From Pyrus communis (lineage: Eukaryota > Streptophyta > Magnoliopsida > Rosales > Rosaceae), in contig NC_084817.1 in assembly GCF_963583255.1 (NCBI RefSeq), positions 12,778,121 to 12,842,120 on the forward strand: a DNA stretch of 64,000 nucleotides, read 5' to 3'. Made by a program: the position numbers and the translations under genes. Below, one piece after another: positions 47,101-59,900 of this stretch. The notes below the pieces were generated by a model. It was not told where the DNA came from. It saw only the letters and a program-made list of their open reading frames with translations, and did no database searches. Position 1 is the first letter of the stretch; every line of letters starts with the position of its first letter.

Positions 47101-48596
47101 ATAAGTTTTTTAAGTTTTGTTATTAACTGACATGTATAGAAATTTCAAATTCCAATACACTGATGGAGAAATGAATCAAATTGCATGAAACCTTGAAGAA
47201 ACAGAAAGGTTAAGTTACTAACCTTGTATTTTCCAGCCAATACATTCTTCACAATGACAAAGTTAACATCCGAAGATGTTTGCGTTTGCAAAACTCCCCC
47301 CATTGCTGTTACTAACTTCTCTATCTTAATCTGCAACACAATGATAAGCAATGGAATATCAATGATGAAAGAGAGGGGGTTGTTATGCTGCTAATAAATG
47401 TAATAGATAGGAGTGGAGATGAACAAAATCGAATATAAGAATGCATGTTTCTAAATAGTAACAGTAGAAGACAATTGAAAAACCTGGATAATAAACTTTA
47501 TCAAATGGAAGTAACAAAGATTGAAAGATTTTTCTGCTGAACTCAGAAAGAACAATCAAGAAAAACTCAAATAAGTGATTCAGAGATAGATGACAGATGT
47601 TTGCTCCCATTGTAATACTTAGTAAGCTACTGTTAGAATTTTGCTCCAATTTGAAATATCACACCCACAAGCTGCAGGCACAATACCTTTTCATCTCCCT
47701 GAAAACCCGACGCAAGTACTTTGGAACCATCCATTGCAAGGCAACAAGTAAACCCTTGTTTAGGAAGAGCCCTATGCTCGCTCGCACAAGCAAACACGCA
47801 TTGAGGACCTGCTCAACATCAGAAACACATATCCAAGTCATCACCACTTCCCAAGAAAGGACTTGAATTAGAAATTCAAAAGAACAACCATTCATCCCGT
47901 ATCAAAAACTTCTTAAGTTCGCACGGTTTACGATTTAACAGATACCCAATTGTGCTTTGACTTAATGGTTCAATTGGGTAAGGCCATTAGCTATCTGTAG
48001 TCTACTTAATTAACTACAGAACTGTATTACAAAAAAATTAAACAGAAAAAGGGAAACATTTCGTGCAGACTTGCTTTGTATATCACTATGAACCATTCTG
48101 TAATTAAATAACCATTATCTTCTCTAAAAACAATCAAGACCCAATTCCTCATTTCACTTCACTAAAAACAACAAAATTATAAACCCTGATTCCTAATTCA
48201 CATAATCGAAAAGCAAATACTGAATCCGAATTCGCACAACAAACAGTGAAATGCAGCGAAATTCGGGAGTAGCATACCTAGCAAATTGCAACCCTTGGCT
48301 CTAAGATCCTCAAACTTCACCTGAAAATCGAGAGAAAAAAAAAATCAGAAACCAGAAATTGAACGACGCGAATACAAAAAAATCTGAGATTTGAGGGGAG
48401 TTGAGACGACACAAACGTGATCGGAGGACTCGATGACGTGGTAGTCGTTGGGGGCGGTGCGGGAAGGGTCGCAGCAGAGGAAGACATTGGCGCCGTTGTG
48501 CTTAAGCGCGTCGTGAAGAGCGTCGAACATCTCGGGCGGGACCAGGTTCCGCGACATGAAGACGTTGGCCCCCTGAAACGCCGCCGTTTTCCGCAT
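41179..48596 (-). CDS. MEI1: Six-BRCT protein, MEI1/TopBP1-like
   Basis: Seventeen exons, in transcription order 48596-48417, 48320-48278, 47808-47687, 47330-47223, 46875-46731, 46641-46550, 45918-45825, 45683-45179, 45097-44955, 44761-44403, 44303-44136, 43214-42924, 42829-42440, 42356-42312, 42230-42142, 41580-41490, 41256-41179; 980 aa, all phases join. Six BRCT-type segments: about 7-90, 98-185, 188-275, 380-465, 575-660 and 668-755; W residues typical of BRCT ends are seen (VNWLYQCW, SHWIRSCL, SDWIYECV). The C-terminus keeps the conserved GFSETQTESQV. It corresponds to Arabidopsis MEI1 (At1g77320, 972 aa from memory), needed for meiotic chromosome integrity and related to TopBP1/Dpb11 scaffolds; it would act in the nucleus. 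Two introns look U12-type (45919-46549, 42231-42311). Confidence 0.92.
42231..42311 (-). other. U12-type GT-AG intron in the MEI1-like gene
   Basis: This 81-nt intron begins GTATCCTTTT, a perfect U12 donor, and has a branch-like GCTTGATT about 11 nt before the terminal AG, with no long pyrimidine tract. Exon joining is in frame (DSN|IFSP). Confidence 0.7.
45919..46549 (-). other. Probable U12-type intron with AT-AA ends
   Basis: The intron begins ATATCCTTT, the exact U12 AT-type donor, and has TTCTTGAC as branch site 10 nt before the exon. Keeping the frame and the family sequence (THLISD|APEGDKYK) requires the intron to end in AA at 45919-45920. An alternative GT-AG pair (donor 46536-46535, exon resuming at 45911) also stays in frame but has a poor donor and inserts extra residues. 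Confidence 0.6.
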
Positions 48597-48633
48597 CTTG
48601 GGGGATGCCGGAGACGTCGAAGACGGAGCTCTG

Positions 48634-48635
<2 letters not shown>

Positions 48636-48676
<41 letters not shown>
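48636..48676 (-). repeat. GA/CT microsatellite upstream of the MEI1-like start
   Basis: About 20 GA dinucleotides on the plus strand (CT on the coding strand) lie 40-80 bp before the ATG at 48596, in the inferred 5' leader. Confidence 0.9.
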
Positions 48677-48678
<2 letters not shown>

Positions 48679-49479
48679 GAGTGGAATCAGTGAATTTAGG
48701 TTTTTCAGTTTTGGAGAGCTCCTCCGTGAGGTTTTGAATTTCGGGATAGAGAGAGAGAGAAAGAGAGAGAAAAAAAAAAAGGGAAAGGGAAAATAAAAAG
48801 GCGGGAATTGCCTAGTGCAGACGTCGCCGTTGCCGTTGGGCAGTACGGATTGCAATCGCCTTTTCTGTCTCCTTTTCAGGCTATTTAACAAAATGGTTAT
48901 TTTCAAATTTCAATTTCGGTTTCTTATGTCGAGCATATTTTATGGTTGCGCCGTCCATATTTGATACATATGCCTATAATATTCAGTTTTGGTTAGTTCG
49001 ATTATAAGAATTTAATTTGTATGTTGTTAACATAACATTGAATTTTGCATTAGCCAATTTTCAGTTTTTTTCCTCTTTTGGTACACTGGTGGGCCTACAG
49101 GCACAAGGTCCAACCTAAAAAGGGACATTTCGAAGGCGTATAGACCTTTCATGCGAACATAATCCAATAGCTGTGAGCTAACAAGCGCGTGCGTAAAACC
49201 CAGTCTTCCAACCCCTCCCCCCTACACTGTTTAACCAACACCAGCTCAAATCCTTTGAAAACATAGCCTTTCCTACCTCTTGATGCTCTTGCACTTGTCG
49301 TCGCCGCATGGTAGCGTATACAATAAGACCATTCACAATTGTAAAACATATAGTTGCCCTCATCAATAATAAATCAAACAACATATAGCATTATTCATCG
49401 ATACGATAACACACTTAATATCATAAGTGTAAAAGTTTTCAATAATAGGAGAGCAATTCAATTTGATACATTACCAGAA
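48677..49479. other. Intergenic upstream of the MEI1-like gene
   Basis: Holds the presumed promoter of the MEI1-like gene. A second GA tract lies at 48747-48770. No further gene is recognised; small open frames at 49149-49384 overlap each other and show no domain. Confidence 0.5.
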
Positions 49480-51770
49480 AATAGTCATTGGTGTTGGTAG
49501 TCAAAACTGGTGGTACGATGTGAAGCTCGTGCTGATGCTTCCTCAGAAGAAACGGCTGCAAGTAGATGTGCTGTCATAAGGAAATTTTAAATTACACATT
49601 CACAACAATGCAATCCCAACTCAATACAATTACTCCAAAACAATATATGGTTTAGTTACTTACATTGGTGGACAGCCCGCCTTGCAGCTCAAGGAGCTGC
49701 CTCCAAAAATTAGTGTCTCCATCCGTCCTAATATCCAACAGGGCAACCAGACTAACAATGTAACAAAATCATAAAGGTTCATCATTGTATTCAATTACTC
49801 AAAAAATTTCATACATAAATAAAAACTAAACTTTTAAGAGTAATTTACTCCTTTTCATTCTCCTTCACCATCTTGAAGTGATAGAAATGTTCCATAGCAT
49901 CAAGCAAGCACTTTTTGTCTACGACTTTAAGTAAGGCAATTCTCTGCACAACATCCTCCAATGGCTCACTAGCATGGAGTTTGGCCACTTGGTCACGTTA
50001 AAGATCACCGCAGTATGATCTACCACTTTCCTATTCCTTTTATGCCCTTTCTTTGTCGTTGCCCTTGTGTACCTAACCTTATTTTGGTTCCCAAATGCTC
50101 GCCCTCAAGTGTGAATATAACCACCTCATCATCGGTATTGGAACCATTGACATCTTCTTTTGCGGTCCGATACTGGTTCTCCAACCAAAACAAGTAGATT
50201 GGCACATACACTTAAGGGATTGTCCCAATCAAGAATCCCTCGAACCACCTTCAAAGCCTCTGCCCCCACAACTTTCATAATCTCTTCCCTTACGACCCCT
50301 TGGGTTCCTACCTTTTCCTTCATTTCTTGATCCTCCTCATTCTCATCCTCACCCTTTGCTTGTTCCTCCCCTTCTTCCACATCATATTCTCTATCACCAT
50401 CTTTTTCACCATCCTCTTCTACATCTTCATTCTCATATACAACCTCTTCTTCTTCCTCTACAGGTTTTGTCTTAAATTCCATCCTTAAATACTCGACCAA
50501 CTTGGTCAACTCTTCCAACTTCTTAAACGTTGTCGTCTCAGAAATGTCATTCTCATGGCCCAATCACACCACAAACACCTTCAACTCCTCGATCTGCATT
50601 TTCAACTCATTGACATCATACATGCCAAAGTGAAGTTGTCTAGCAACAAAACATTGTCCTCATCGGTCCATGTCCAGTATGCTTGGTTCTTCTCCATTTT
50701 CGTCGGGACAACCTCTCAAATCCTAACAGTTTTCAAATTAACACCACTTATCAAAATTACATTTCTCACACATATTCATACTAAAATATTCACAAATATT
50801 TTTACATTTAAAAAATTCATAGACAGTGATACCTCTGAGCTCTCAATCATGTACAACTTCAATTGCTTCCTTGTTATCTTCCACCAAACAAGTTGCGGGG
50901 TAGCTGCTAGATATTTATTTAACAGTAACGTAATGATTTCTCCGGTTGGGGAATTTTTTTGTACGCCCACACCTACACATATTGCTCGATTAGTACTCAA
51001 TCACAGTAATAAAACCAATATTAGCAACAAAAGCAACACATATTTCATGAAAAGCATAGGTAAACCCTTTGCAGCCCCACCCAGATTGTTGCCCCATCTT
51101 GCTTCCCTTCACTTCATCTTCCTCCTCCTCATCTCCTTCACCCTCACCATCAACTCTCTCTACCTATCCTAGAAGTAGCGAAAAAGAGGTTGTCTTGAAG
51201 TTATTCAAAGAAAATGGCACTCATGCAAAATTGTTAAGCCTATCCATATCCTCCATGAGGTGGAGGTAGTCTAGATTCACAACAAAATTACTCTTTGCCC
51301 CCAACACAGCCTCAACAAAGTATACCAAACCCAACTTCAACACATCATTCTCGTTCTTGCATTCTTTAAATGCCCTTTCAATCTCCCCACAAGTCACATA
51401 TATCTTTTACTAACTTTCTTGAGGGTGGTCTTGGTTTTACCCTCTGCCCTTCTCTCTCTTACCCTTGCTACTCTCTCTTACAAACCCAAATTTCTCAAGC
51501 AAATACCCCCTCACAAGCTAATGCCTTATGGCTTAACCTCTACATCATAGGGTTTGTCACATCGAAGCTTGGTAATAATGCAAAGTCTTTTGTGAACCGG
51601 GTAAATTCACACTCCATTAAATAGGTTAGTTCCTCTGGGTCTTTGACCTCTTCATTAACGACTCTTTGGAGCGACAACTCGTGCACGGATTGGCCATTGA
51701 AGGCCAATTCATCAACATGCTCTAAGTGGCAAAAGCTAGATGTTTGTGCCTCATTAAACTTCTCACTCAT
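49480..51770 (-). pseudogene. Decayed transposon ORF with DUF1985-type region
   Basis: Minus-strand pieces read, from the right, MECEFTRFTKDFALLPSFDV; then VLKLGLVYFVEAVLGAKSNF and NLDYLHLMEDMDRLNNFA, stop; then WKITRKQLKLYMIESSEV; then an acidic low-complexity block at 50290-50480; then GILDWDNP. This matches the DUF1985 region found in plant Ulp1-protease-bearing transposons (family knowledge, from memory). Stops and shifts are frequent and I could not identify the Ulp1 catalytic part. Upstream at 51781 a MITE abuts it. Confidence 0.6.
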
Positions 51771-51780
51771 TACTCCTAAC

Positions 51781-51960
51781 CAAGGTTCTAAAAGATGCTA
51801 AGCGCTAGTCGAGCCAGGCTGGGGTCTAGGCTGCTAGGCGGGACCTAGGTGGGTGCCTAGGCAGACTAGGTGGATTTAAGTAAATCTATTATATTTCGTG
51901 TAAATAAGTGTTTGTTTATACTTAAAATATATATAGTTTCATCATAAACTACAAAATAGA

Positions 51961-51998
<38 letters not shown>

Positions 51999-52289
51999 GA
52001 AGTATTGGAACATAATGAAAATATGGGGAACAAACATATAATGTACGTTAATTTAAGTATTCAACAAGTCTCTTACAATTTATTGAAAAAAAATAAAATG
52101 CAAAATGAAAGTTATCTATTTTTTGTCTAAGTAAGTCGCAACTTAGGCAGGTCTGTGTGGGCTAGGATGGTGCCTAGACAGTCTAGGCGGGCGCCTCAAC
52201 AGGTCTAGGCACCCTTTCTTAACTTTCAAATGCCTAAGTATTAATCAGGGTGGTAGTCAGCCGCCTAGCGCCGTATTTTTAGAACAGTG
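51781..52289. mobile_element. hAT-type MITE, GCCTAGGCG family
   Basis: A 509-bp element with ends CAAGGTTCTAAAAGATGC (left) and CACTGTTCTAAAAATACG (right, reverse-complemented). Flanking 8-bp repeats are CTCCTAAC (51773-51780) and CTCCTAGC (52290-52297). Same family as 28597-29149. Contains an AT microsatellite at 51966-51996. Confidence 0.8.
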
Positions 52290-52297
52290 CTCCTAGC

Positions 52298-53464
52298 ACA
52301 TGAGAGGCTTGGGATAGGTTGTTAATACTTCCCCTATACGAATACTCTTCTTTTGTTGCTAATTGAACCCCATGAGTTGCCAACTTGTGTACATAGAACA
52401 ATACAAGCATTCAACATAACCAAATTCAACAAAATTTACCCTTACACAACCAAAGTAAACAATGTATACACTTAAACAACATGTCAACAAGTTTTCATAA
52501 CCATATGTCTACCGTGAACAAAGCATCATGACTTAAGTAATATCAAGTTAATTCATAAGATTAAAGAACATTTCATCAACAAAAATCAATCTCAACTCAA
52601 CAGTATAACTTAAACAAAACAAAAGTGAACAACATAGCGCCTATACACATCCTGTTAAAAACACTTCATAAACCCACATCCACCCAAATCTTATAAAATT
52701 TTCACATATATCCACCAATTTCAAATAATTTTATCAACAAACATGCATTATTAACCTTAAATACTAAATTAATTAATCAAATTTAACGGAAATAGCATTT
52801 ATTCTAGGTTTCAAATTTCCAAACTCACCAATTTCAAATTGACTTTGCGGAATGAAGATTTCATCAACACAAATCAATCTCAACTCAACAATATAACAAC
52901 AAAACAAAACTGAACAACTTAACCCCTATACACAACCCGTCAACAACACTTCAAAACCCAACACCACACCCAAATTTCCCAAAAAATCCACATATGTCCA
53001 CCAATTTAAACTAATTTCATCAATGAACATGCATAATTAACCTTAAACACTATTTCTAGAGTTCCATTTTCCAAACTCACCAAATTTGAAAATGACTTTG
53101 GGGAATGAAGTATGAAGTCGAGTATTGTGCAAGGACTCTGAACACAACCCGAAGGAAGCAAGCACCACATCTTTTCTGTCATACTGACTGGAAAAATCTG
53201 AACCAACTTCGCCTGAGTTTTTAACACGCTGTGGGGAGTCCAGTGAGTTTCAAATGTTGGGCGGTTGTTGGGGAGAATGAGAGTTTAAGTTGAAAAGAAT
53301 TAACTATTTTTGGGTCTTATTTTGGATTAAAGACGGGTCATTTATGACTTGATTTCACTCTAAACTTGTTATAATTGATTTGTTTTCGACCATTCAGATT
53401 GGGTCCAAAGGACCGTGTGAACTTGGTCTTGGGCCTGAAATGCTAAGACTGTTGGAAACAAAAT
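52298..53464. other. Intergenic; 288-bp tandem duplication
   Basis: No gene is recognised. Two diverged head-to-tail copies lie at about 52566-52853 and 52854-53109. Both start GAASATTTCATCAACA, contain CAATCTCAACTCAACA and end near TGACTTTGSGGAATGAAG. Confidence 0.65.
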
Positions 53465-53616
53465 AGGGAAGTGCTATCCACACATCCCTTTTTTATTTCT
53501 CACAGGCGCTTTGTTAATTTCTAATTTTTTATCTTCTTTAATTCAATCGATCCAACAACTGCAAATTAAAAGGGTGTATAAGAAATAAAATAGGATGTGA
53601 ATAGCACACCCCTTTT
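53465..53616. mobile_element. Short MITE downstream of UBN
   Basis: About 150 bp with inverted ends: left AGTGCTATCCACACATCC and right (reverse-complemented) TGTGCTATTCACATCCTA, both followed by TTTTATTTCT. Target duplication unclear. Confidence 0.6.
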
Positions 53617-53912
53617 AGTGAACGCGTGAAAAGTTGAGAATTAGACATTTTCATTTCCATCCAAGGCAGCCAAAGTAAATCCTACAAATGGTTAGCTAAT
53701 TAAAAGGAAATTACCGATTTGAATTTATATTTACCGAACGATGGGACCAAAAATTGGAAAAAGAAAGAACAGTAGAAAACTAGATTGCAAAATTAAAAGT
53801 AAAAACACAGCTTTTTGCACTCTATTTAAAGGGCAAATCTCAGATCCATCATATCATATCATAGGGCACCAACCATGCAGTAAATTTTCTAATTAGTCTG
53901 CTATATATTATG

Positions 53913-56900
53913 TCAGCTAGACTGCTCCACACTTGGAACAACTGTGGACTGGAGGTTCGATTTATGGGGCGGCCCGGCCGCCGGCTTTAAGGACTTGTGC
54001 CTTTCCTCCCCCGACTGAGAAGGTAATTTCTCCGGGCGGATACGACTTTCATCCAATTCTTGTTCTGGCTTCCTCTTCGTCTTCTTCTTCGTCAATGCAC
54101 CGTCTCCAACCCGTGTGTCGTCTGCGGAACTGCTTGAACTTCCCTTGAGCTTCTCTTGTTTAAGTCTGTCAAAGCTAGGACCGTTTATTGGACCAGGTAC
54201 CCCCAAGGCTGCTGTTGTACCAGATGTCGGCTTGTTTGTCGGGCTCTGACTGTTTTGTTCAGTTGCCATTCTCTCTTGCATTAATAGTTGCTGGGTAATT
54301 GACCTCTCAACTCGAATAGTCTCTTCTGTTCGTGGTGTCAACATCTTTTTCCTCCTAATTTTCTCCTGCTCCTGAAGAAAAAAATTTGGCAAACAAATGG
54401 TCGAGATAAATACCTACTTCCATGAAAGTTATATCAGATGATGCATGGAATTGAAACCCATATGCAAGATACATTACAATAAAGACTAAAACCCAGCAGA
54501 CTGATGTTAATTCCGAAATTGGCTCATAAAAAATCCGGACCATAAGTTGAGAGAGTGTGCAACTTTACGCACTTTATTTCGGCTGTATCGCTCCCTCCGT
54601 CTCTCTTTTGACCTACAAATTGCGCGTTTGATCCCATGATTGTCCATGAAACCATTAGGCCACAATGCCGCTAGCTGAATCACATAAGACTAAATAAGTC
54701 AGGAAATATCCACAAAACAACTGAAGTCCAAGCAACAACAATAGAATACAATCAATAAAACTAAATGAATTTAAGTGAATACAAAATCTTCATAAAAGTA
54801 GATTTTGAGAAAGATGCCATCACTGGTTAAAGGTTCCTTTGAAGGACTCACTGAAGGCATATACGATCTAAGTGGAAACGCCAAAATACACCATTAAGAA
54901 GCATCAAATCCTAGTCCTAGTATTTCTCATCATGTCACATATCACAAAACAGGGGGATAAACCCCGAAAAGGTGAAGTACCTCGGCATACAGCTTTCTTA
55001 TTTGCGGACCTGCATCTTCATCCAGCCCCTAGAACCAAGACATATATACCAAGGAATAAGACAACAAAAAATGAAGTTATCTGCAATATAAAGGAACAAA
55101 ATTTCCGATACGAAATTGAAAGCTTGAGTTAGTACGTCAACATAAAGGTCATAGAGGTCACAAATCTTGTCCTCCAATGCAGCATCCATGCTAAATTTTC
55201 TTTTTGAAAGCTCTTTTGTTCCAGAAGCAGTTTCTTGAAAATCATCTGATGCTCCAGCTTGTTGTTCCAATGCCTGAGAAAAACACAGTTTGCATTTTGC
55301 ATTAGAGCCATGCACAAAGGTTATTCTAATTACTTATTTGACATACAAAAAAGGTTATTCTTGTTACTGTGATGTGATACCATTATGAGAAGGGGGTGGG
55401 GGAGAGGCGAATTAAAAACACTTTGTTCAGCATCTTCTCACAGCGAAACAAATATGAAATACCTTCCACATAAGGCAGTACTTAAAACACGAGTTACTGA
55501 AAATCCACTTTCATTTTTCACTAAGTTAAGTACCAATGAAGAAAGGATGAGAGCAAGTAATGTAGGATGACTTTGGTCAAAAGCAACAAGGACAAATTAG
55601 CAACGAGCCAATAAAAGTAAGCTGGGGAATCCAGGTAAACACAACGAATGTAGAGAAGAAAATTGAGCACCAAGACAGAATGTCATCTGAACTAGCACAA
55701 CAAATGGCCCCCTGAACAAGGGGAACGCTAACTGAACCAATGTCCATAATGTTTTAAAAGGCGAAGGCTAAGCCAAGGCATTTCATGGATAGCCCCGCCT
55801 AGGCAACAGCCTTGAGGCATGAGGCAATAGCCTCATGGGACCTAAAATTGTTAATATATATTATACATATAAAATATAATCAACAACAGAGTCGAAATCA
55901 AACATTATAGAAGAATAATCAACAATCAAATAAAAAATTTCTTCACTGTAAGTGAGAAACCCTAACCTTAAAAAAAAATGCCTAAGCTGCACGCCTCAGG
56001 CGTGCCTCGACCATGTCTAGGCAAGTTTAAGCCTACTGCCGCTGGGCAGAGGCGTTTTCATCACCGCCCCGCCTCCACAGCCGCCTAGGCGTGCCTCAAG
56101 GCTCGTTTTTTAAAACACTGAGTGAAAGACATGATGACCACTTTTAGCAAGAAAAAATTCCATACATGACTTCATACCATCCAGACACCAATATATCTTT
56201 TAACAATGATCATAGTCAATATGGTTATTCCAATACTCTTTTACCCAGGAAAAGAACACAGTGTATTAAACACCATACCCCAGCAAGGACCTGCAACACA
56301 TACCTTGGATTCCAAGGATGGGGCCTTTATCTTAATCATATCTATAACTTCCTTCTTTACATGTTGAAACCTCTCATCTTTCTCCTTTTTGGCTGAAATA
56401 CCCATACTAATCATGACCTTTAAGTTTCTCTGCAGGAAAAACACATTGCACAAGCATAAATAGCAAATCAATTTTCTTCATAAACAAGAAGCCAAGATAC
56501 TTAACAGCTAAAAGAAATAAAAACAACTGCACACTCATTATGAGCAGCATTACTGTGTATATGTTATATCTTGTTCAGATTAGTCATCCATAGTGAGCAT
56601 AAGAACATCACTTATATAAAAAGAAACAATTACCCTTAAACAGTTACTAAAAAATTATCCATGCTATTATTTTATTTTATTTTATTTTTTTACCGTTATT
56701 GTCATTAGATTTCCTTTTGTAACAGAAACTAATTTATGGTGACCTTATAAATTATCCAAATCCTCAAATGATAAAAGAGCCAATGCTCAACGATAATGGA
56801 AACATAACCTAGAATTCATGATAGTGATGTTGGCTTCTGGAATCATCACTAAAGTAATAATTAAGTATGGATGGTTCATATGTTTATCAAACTACAGCGT

Positions 56901-59900
56901 TTTTCTCACCAAGTTCCAGAACAATAGGCAAACATAACTTTTGAGTTCAGGTCCTGCACGTTAAATGACCTATAGTTGACAATGGGTAAATTAACGAACA
57001 AGTATTGGAGAGCCAGTGTTTTCTTCAAAACAAACTGTAATACCTTTAATGTTCTGAGCTGTATTAAGTGACCAAGAATACTCATAAGCCGGTTAAGTAA
57101 CTCTTTTGTTATTTTCCCATGGCTAGCCTGCTGCAACAAAAAGAGCATTTATAATTAAATTTATTACAGGTTTCAAGTTGAGATGCATGTATGTATTGAA
57201 TATTATGAATACAACAATTCAAATAAAGCACAACACCACAGAGTTAAACAGTTACAGTCAAAATAGCTAGTTTGAATACCGCTAGTCTAGCAACTTTAGC
57301 AAGTTTCATCTTTAGTTCTCTAGGTAATCTCCTTTTAATTGCTTGGGATGAATTATCTCCCTCTTGATTATCCGCAGCAGGTGGCCTAGCTGCAAGCGCA
57401 CACAGAATAAAAGATTACTGAAGCAGTTTCCTCAAATCATCATCAAAAAAAAGAATAGAGAGAGAACTGGAACAAACCCAATGTATCACTTAGAACAAAT
57501 AATAAGACAAAAATGTCAGAGAAATAATAAAACTTACATTCAGCCACCATCTTCTCTAACTCCCTAATAGCCTTTTCAAGCATTGAACTTTTTGACTTTA
57601 TACTAGAGCCATCCTTTTTGTGCACATGTGAAGATTTCTGCAGAATGTTAATGTTTGAAATCAAATCTACCATCATTGAGAACAAAAGTACAAATTAAGA
57701 TATATGCACATGATGATCCATTAGGAACAAAGACGACCTTTAAGGATATTCTCAAATTTCTAATACCTTCAACAAACAAGACTATAATGTTCAGTGTTTG
57801 TATACATATGAGTACAAACAAGAACTGGACTGGGGGTACATGGAAGATGATGAAGCCTTGAGTACAAGCAGGCAAACATGAGGCTAGTACAAGCAATTTT
57901 TTACCTAACACATCTACACTGTCTAAAGAAACTAATAAACCAGAAAGTCCATGCCATGCCTGATTGGAAACAAACTCAAATCTTAAAGAATGATTGGAGT
58001 ATAAAGCATAAAGATTCACAAGTCCACCTTTCTAAGACTTTTGCGATTTGCAAAAGACAATAACAGCAATTAACCTCATTGTTACTTGGTTTAATGAATA
58101 TTCACTCCAAAGGAGGTTCCTAACATGTAATCAACAACAAAAGCACTAAACAAACACCCTTAACCTTCTTTGCACGGACACACTTATCCAAGTGCCTAGA
58201 CTCCACTCCAGTTTCTTTTAGCTCCTTTTAGATTTTTGTCTTTCTCTACGTCTACTTGTGTACTCATATGACACCCCTCGACATCTTCTAGCACATTTTA
58301 TGATGTATACCAAATTAACAATACAATAACAAGAAAAACATTAGTACACAATAATACTCACAGTTGTTGGAAGAGAGTACTTTCCATCTGAGAGATTAAG
58401 GTCCGGAATCTCACGAATCCCATTTTTATGTCTGGCCCGAACCGATGATTCCAACTCATCAACATTACTTGATGCTCTCCCAGATTGGTGTTTGGTTTGT
58501 GCATAAGCATTTTTGTCATGGTATCTCTGATATGAACCATCACATGATCCACCTGCATCTTTAAATTTGTTACTTGAGTCTTTGGACAAGAGGACTCCTG
58601 CCTTCTGCTTATCTATATCCTTCACATCCGCTTGCAGTACAAAAGCATCTCCGTCTGACACTTTCATAAAAGAAGGGTCCATTACTGTTTTGGATTCAGT
58701 AGACTTCCTTGTGGATGAAGGTCCAGAAACATTCAACTGATTCTGAAATTTCACATCTGCACGGTGTTCAGTGGTTCCAGTAATGGTTTGAGTAGGAGTA
58801 GATGAATTCTTCACAAGTGTTGGTGTAATCTTTGCTGCTGCTGTCTTACCAACTTTTGTGTGTTTATTTGGCACATGAATGTCATCATTTTCCCCAGGTC
58901 CTTTAGCCTCTTTTCTTCGCCTTTTTTTTGGTTGTTGGTTAGGTAATGCAGCAGGTACATTACTAATAAAAGGAAAAAAATGTCAAAAATTAATTAATTA
59001 AAACACGACAATGTCAAAAACCTATGTATGAAACTCAAAATAATTTCATTCCTTAGGCAAACCCAATTCCTCTATTGATGTAAGTAAACCCAAAAAATAT
59101 CTTCCCATGTCCACTTTATTTAAATAGAAACTACTGATATCACTGTTCAGCCAGGGAACGGACAGAATAGTACCTATAGGATAACTATAGCCTGTAATTA
59201 CAAGTAGATCAGTTCCCTCAAATAGCATCTATGTATCATTTTACCATCACGTTTATGAGCTACTAAACATAAGGCTTGTTGTATTCCAGACTTCAATAGG
59301 CCATAAACTATGCAACGAAATGGGTGAATAATATCTAAGGTCTTGTATGTATAGACCACGGAACTAAGATAAATAAAATTACATATATATCTAAGTACAC
59401 ACAAACATAATCAGGTGAGGATAAAAGAAACTCACATGCGCTCCAGCGTTCCCCTGTTTACAAAGAATCCATCATGTTTTATGGCTGAATTATCAACTTC
59501 AAAATATTCATCCTGCACAACACATAATGAAGGAACATTATCAAAGCAATAAATATAAAAATAATGTTAGTTCAACAAGTAAAATGGCACCAATTAAATC
59601 CACACAATGGCCAACACATATTGAAAAGCGAAAAAAAAAAAAAGATTAATTGGATAGAGATAACTACCAACTCAGCATCATCAATAAAAGAGTCTTCGGT
59701 ATCATACTGATCGTCATCAGGAACATCATTTGGACCTTCATCATCACTACTATCTTTACCCTGAGATATATTTAAATGGAATTGTAACAACACATTTTTA
59801 TGTAACACAAGAAGAACTGTTTTATAGCAAGAACCAAAAAGTGACATTATTTATGAATAAACAAATAACAATACCATATATAGGCGTTCAATCTTCTCAA

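Noticed and set aside
53490..53620. Possible terminator-like hairpin downstream of UBN
   Set aside because: The inverted repeat is explained better as MITE ends (GTGCTATYCACA with TTTTATTTCT), and plant polymerase II genes do not use such terminators.
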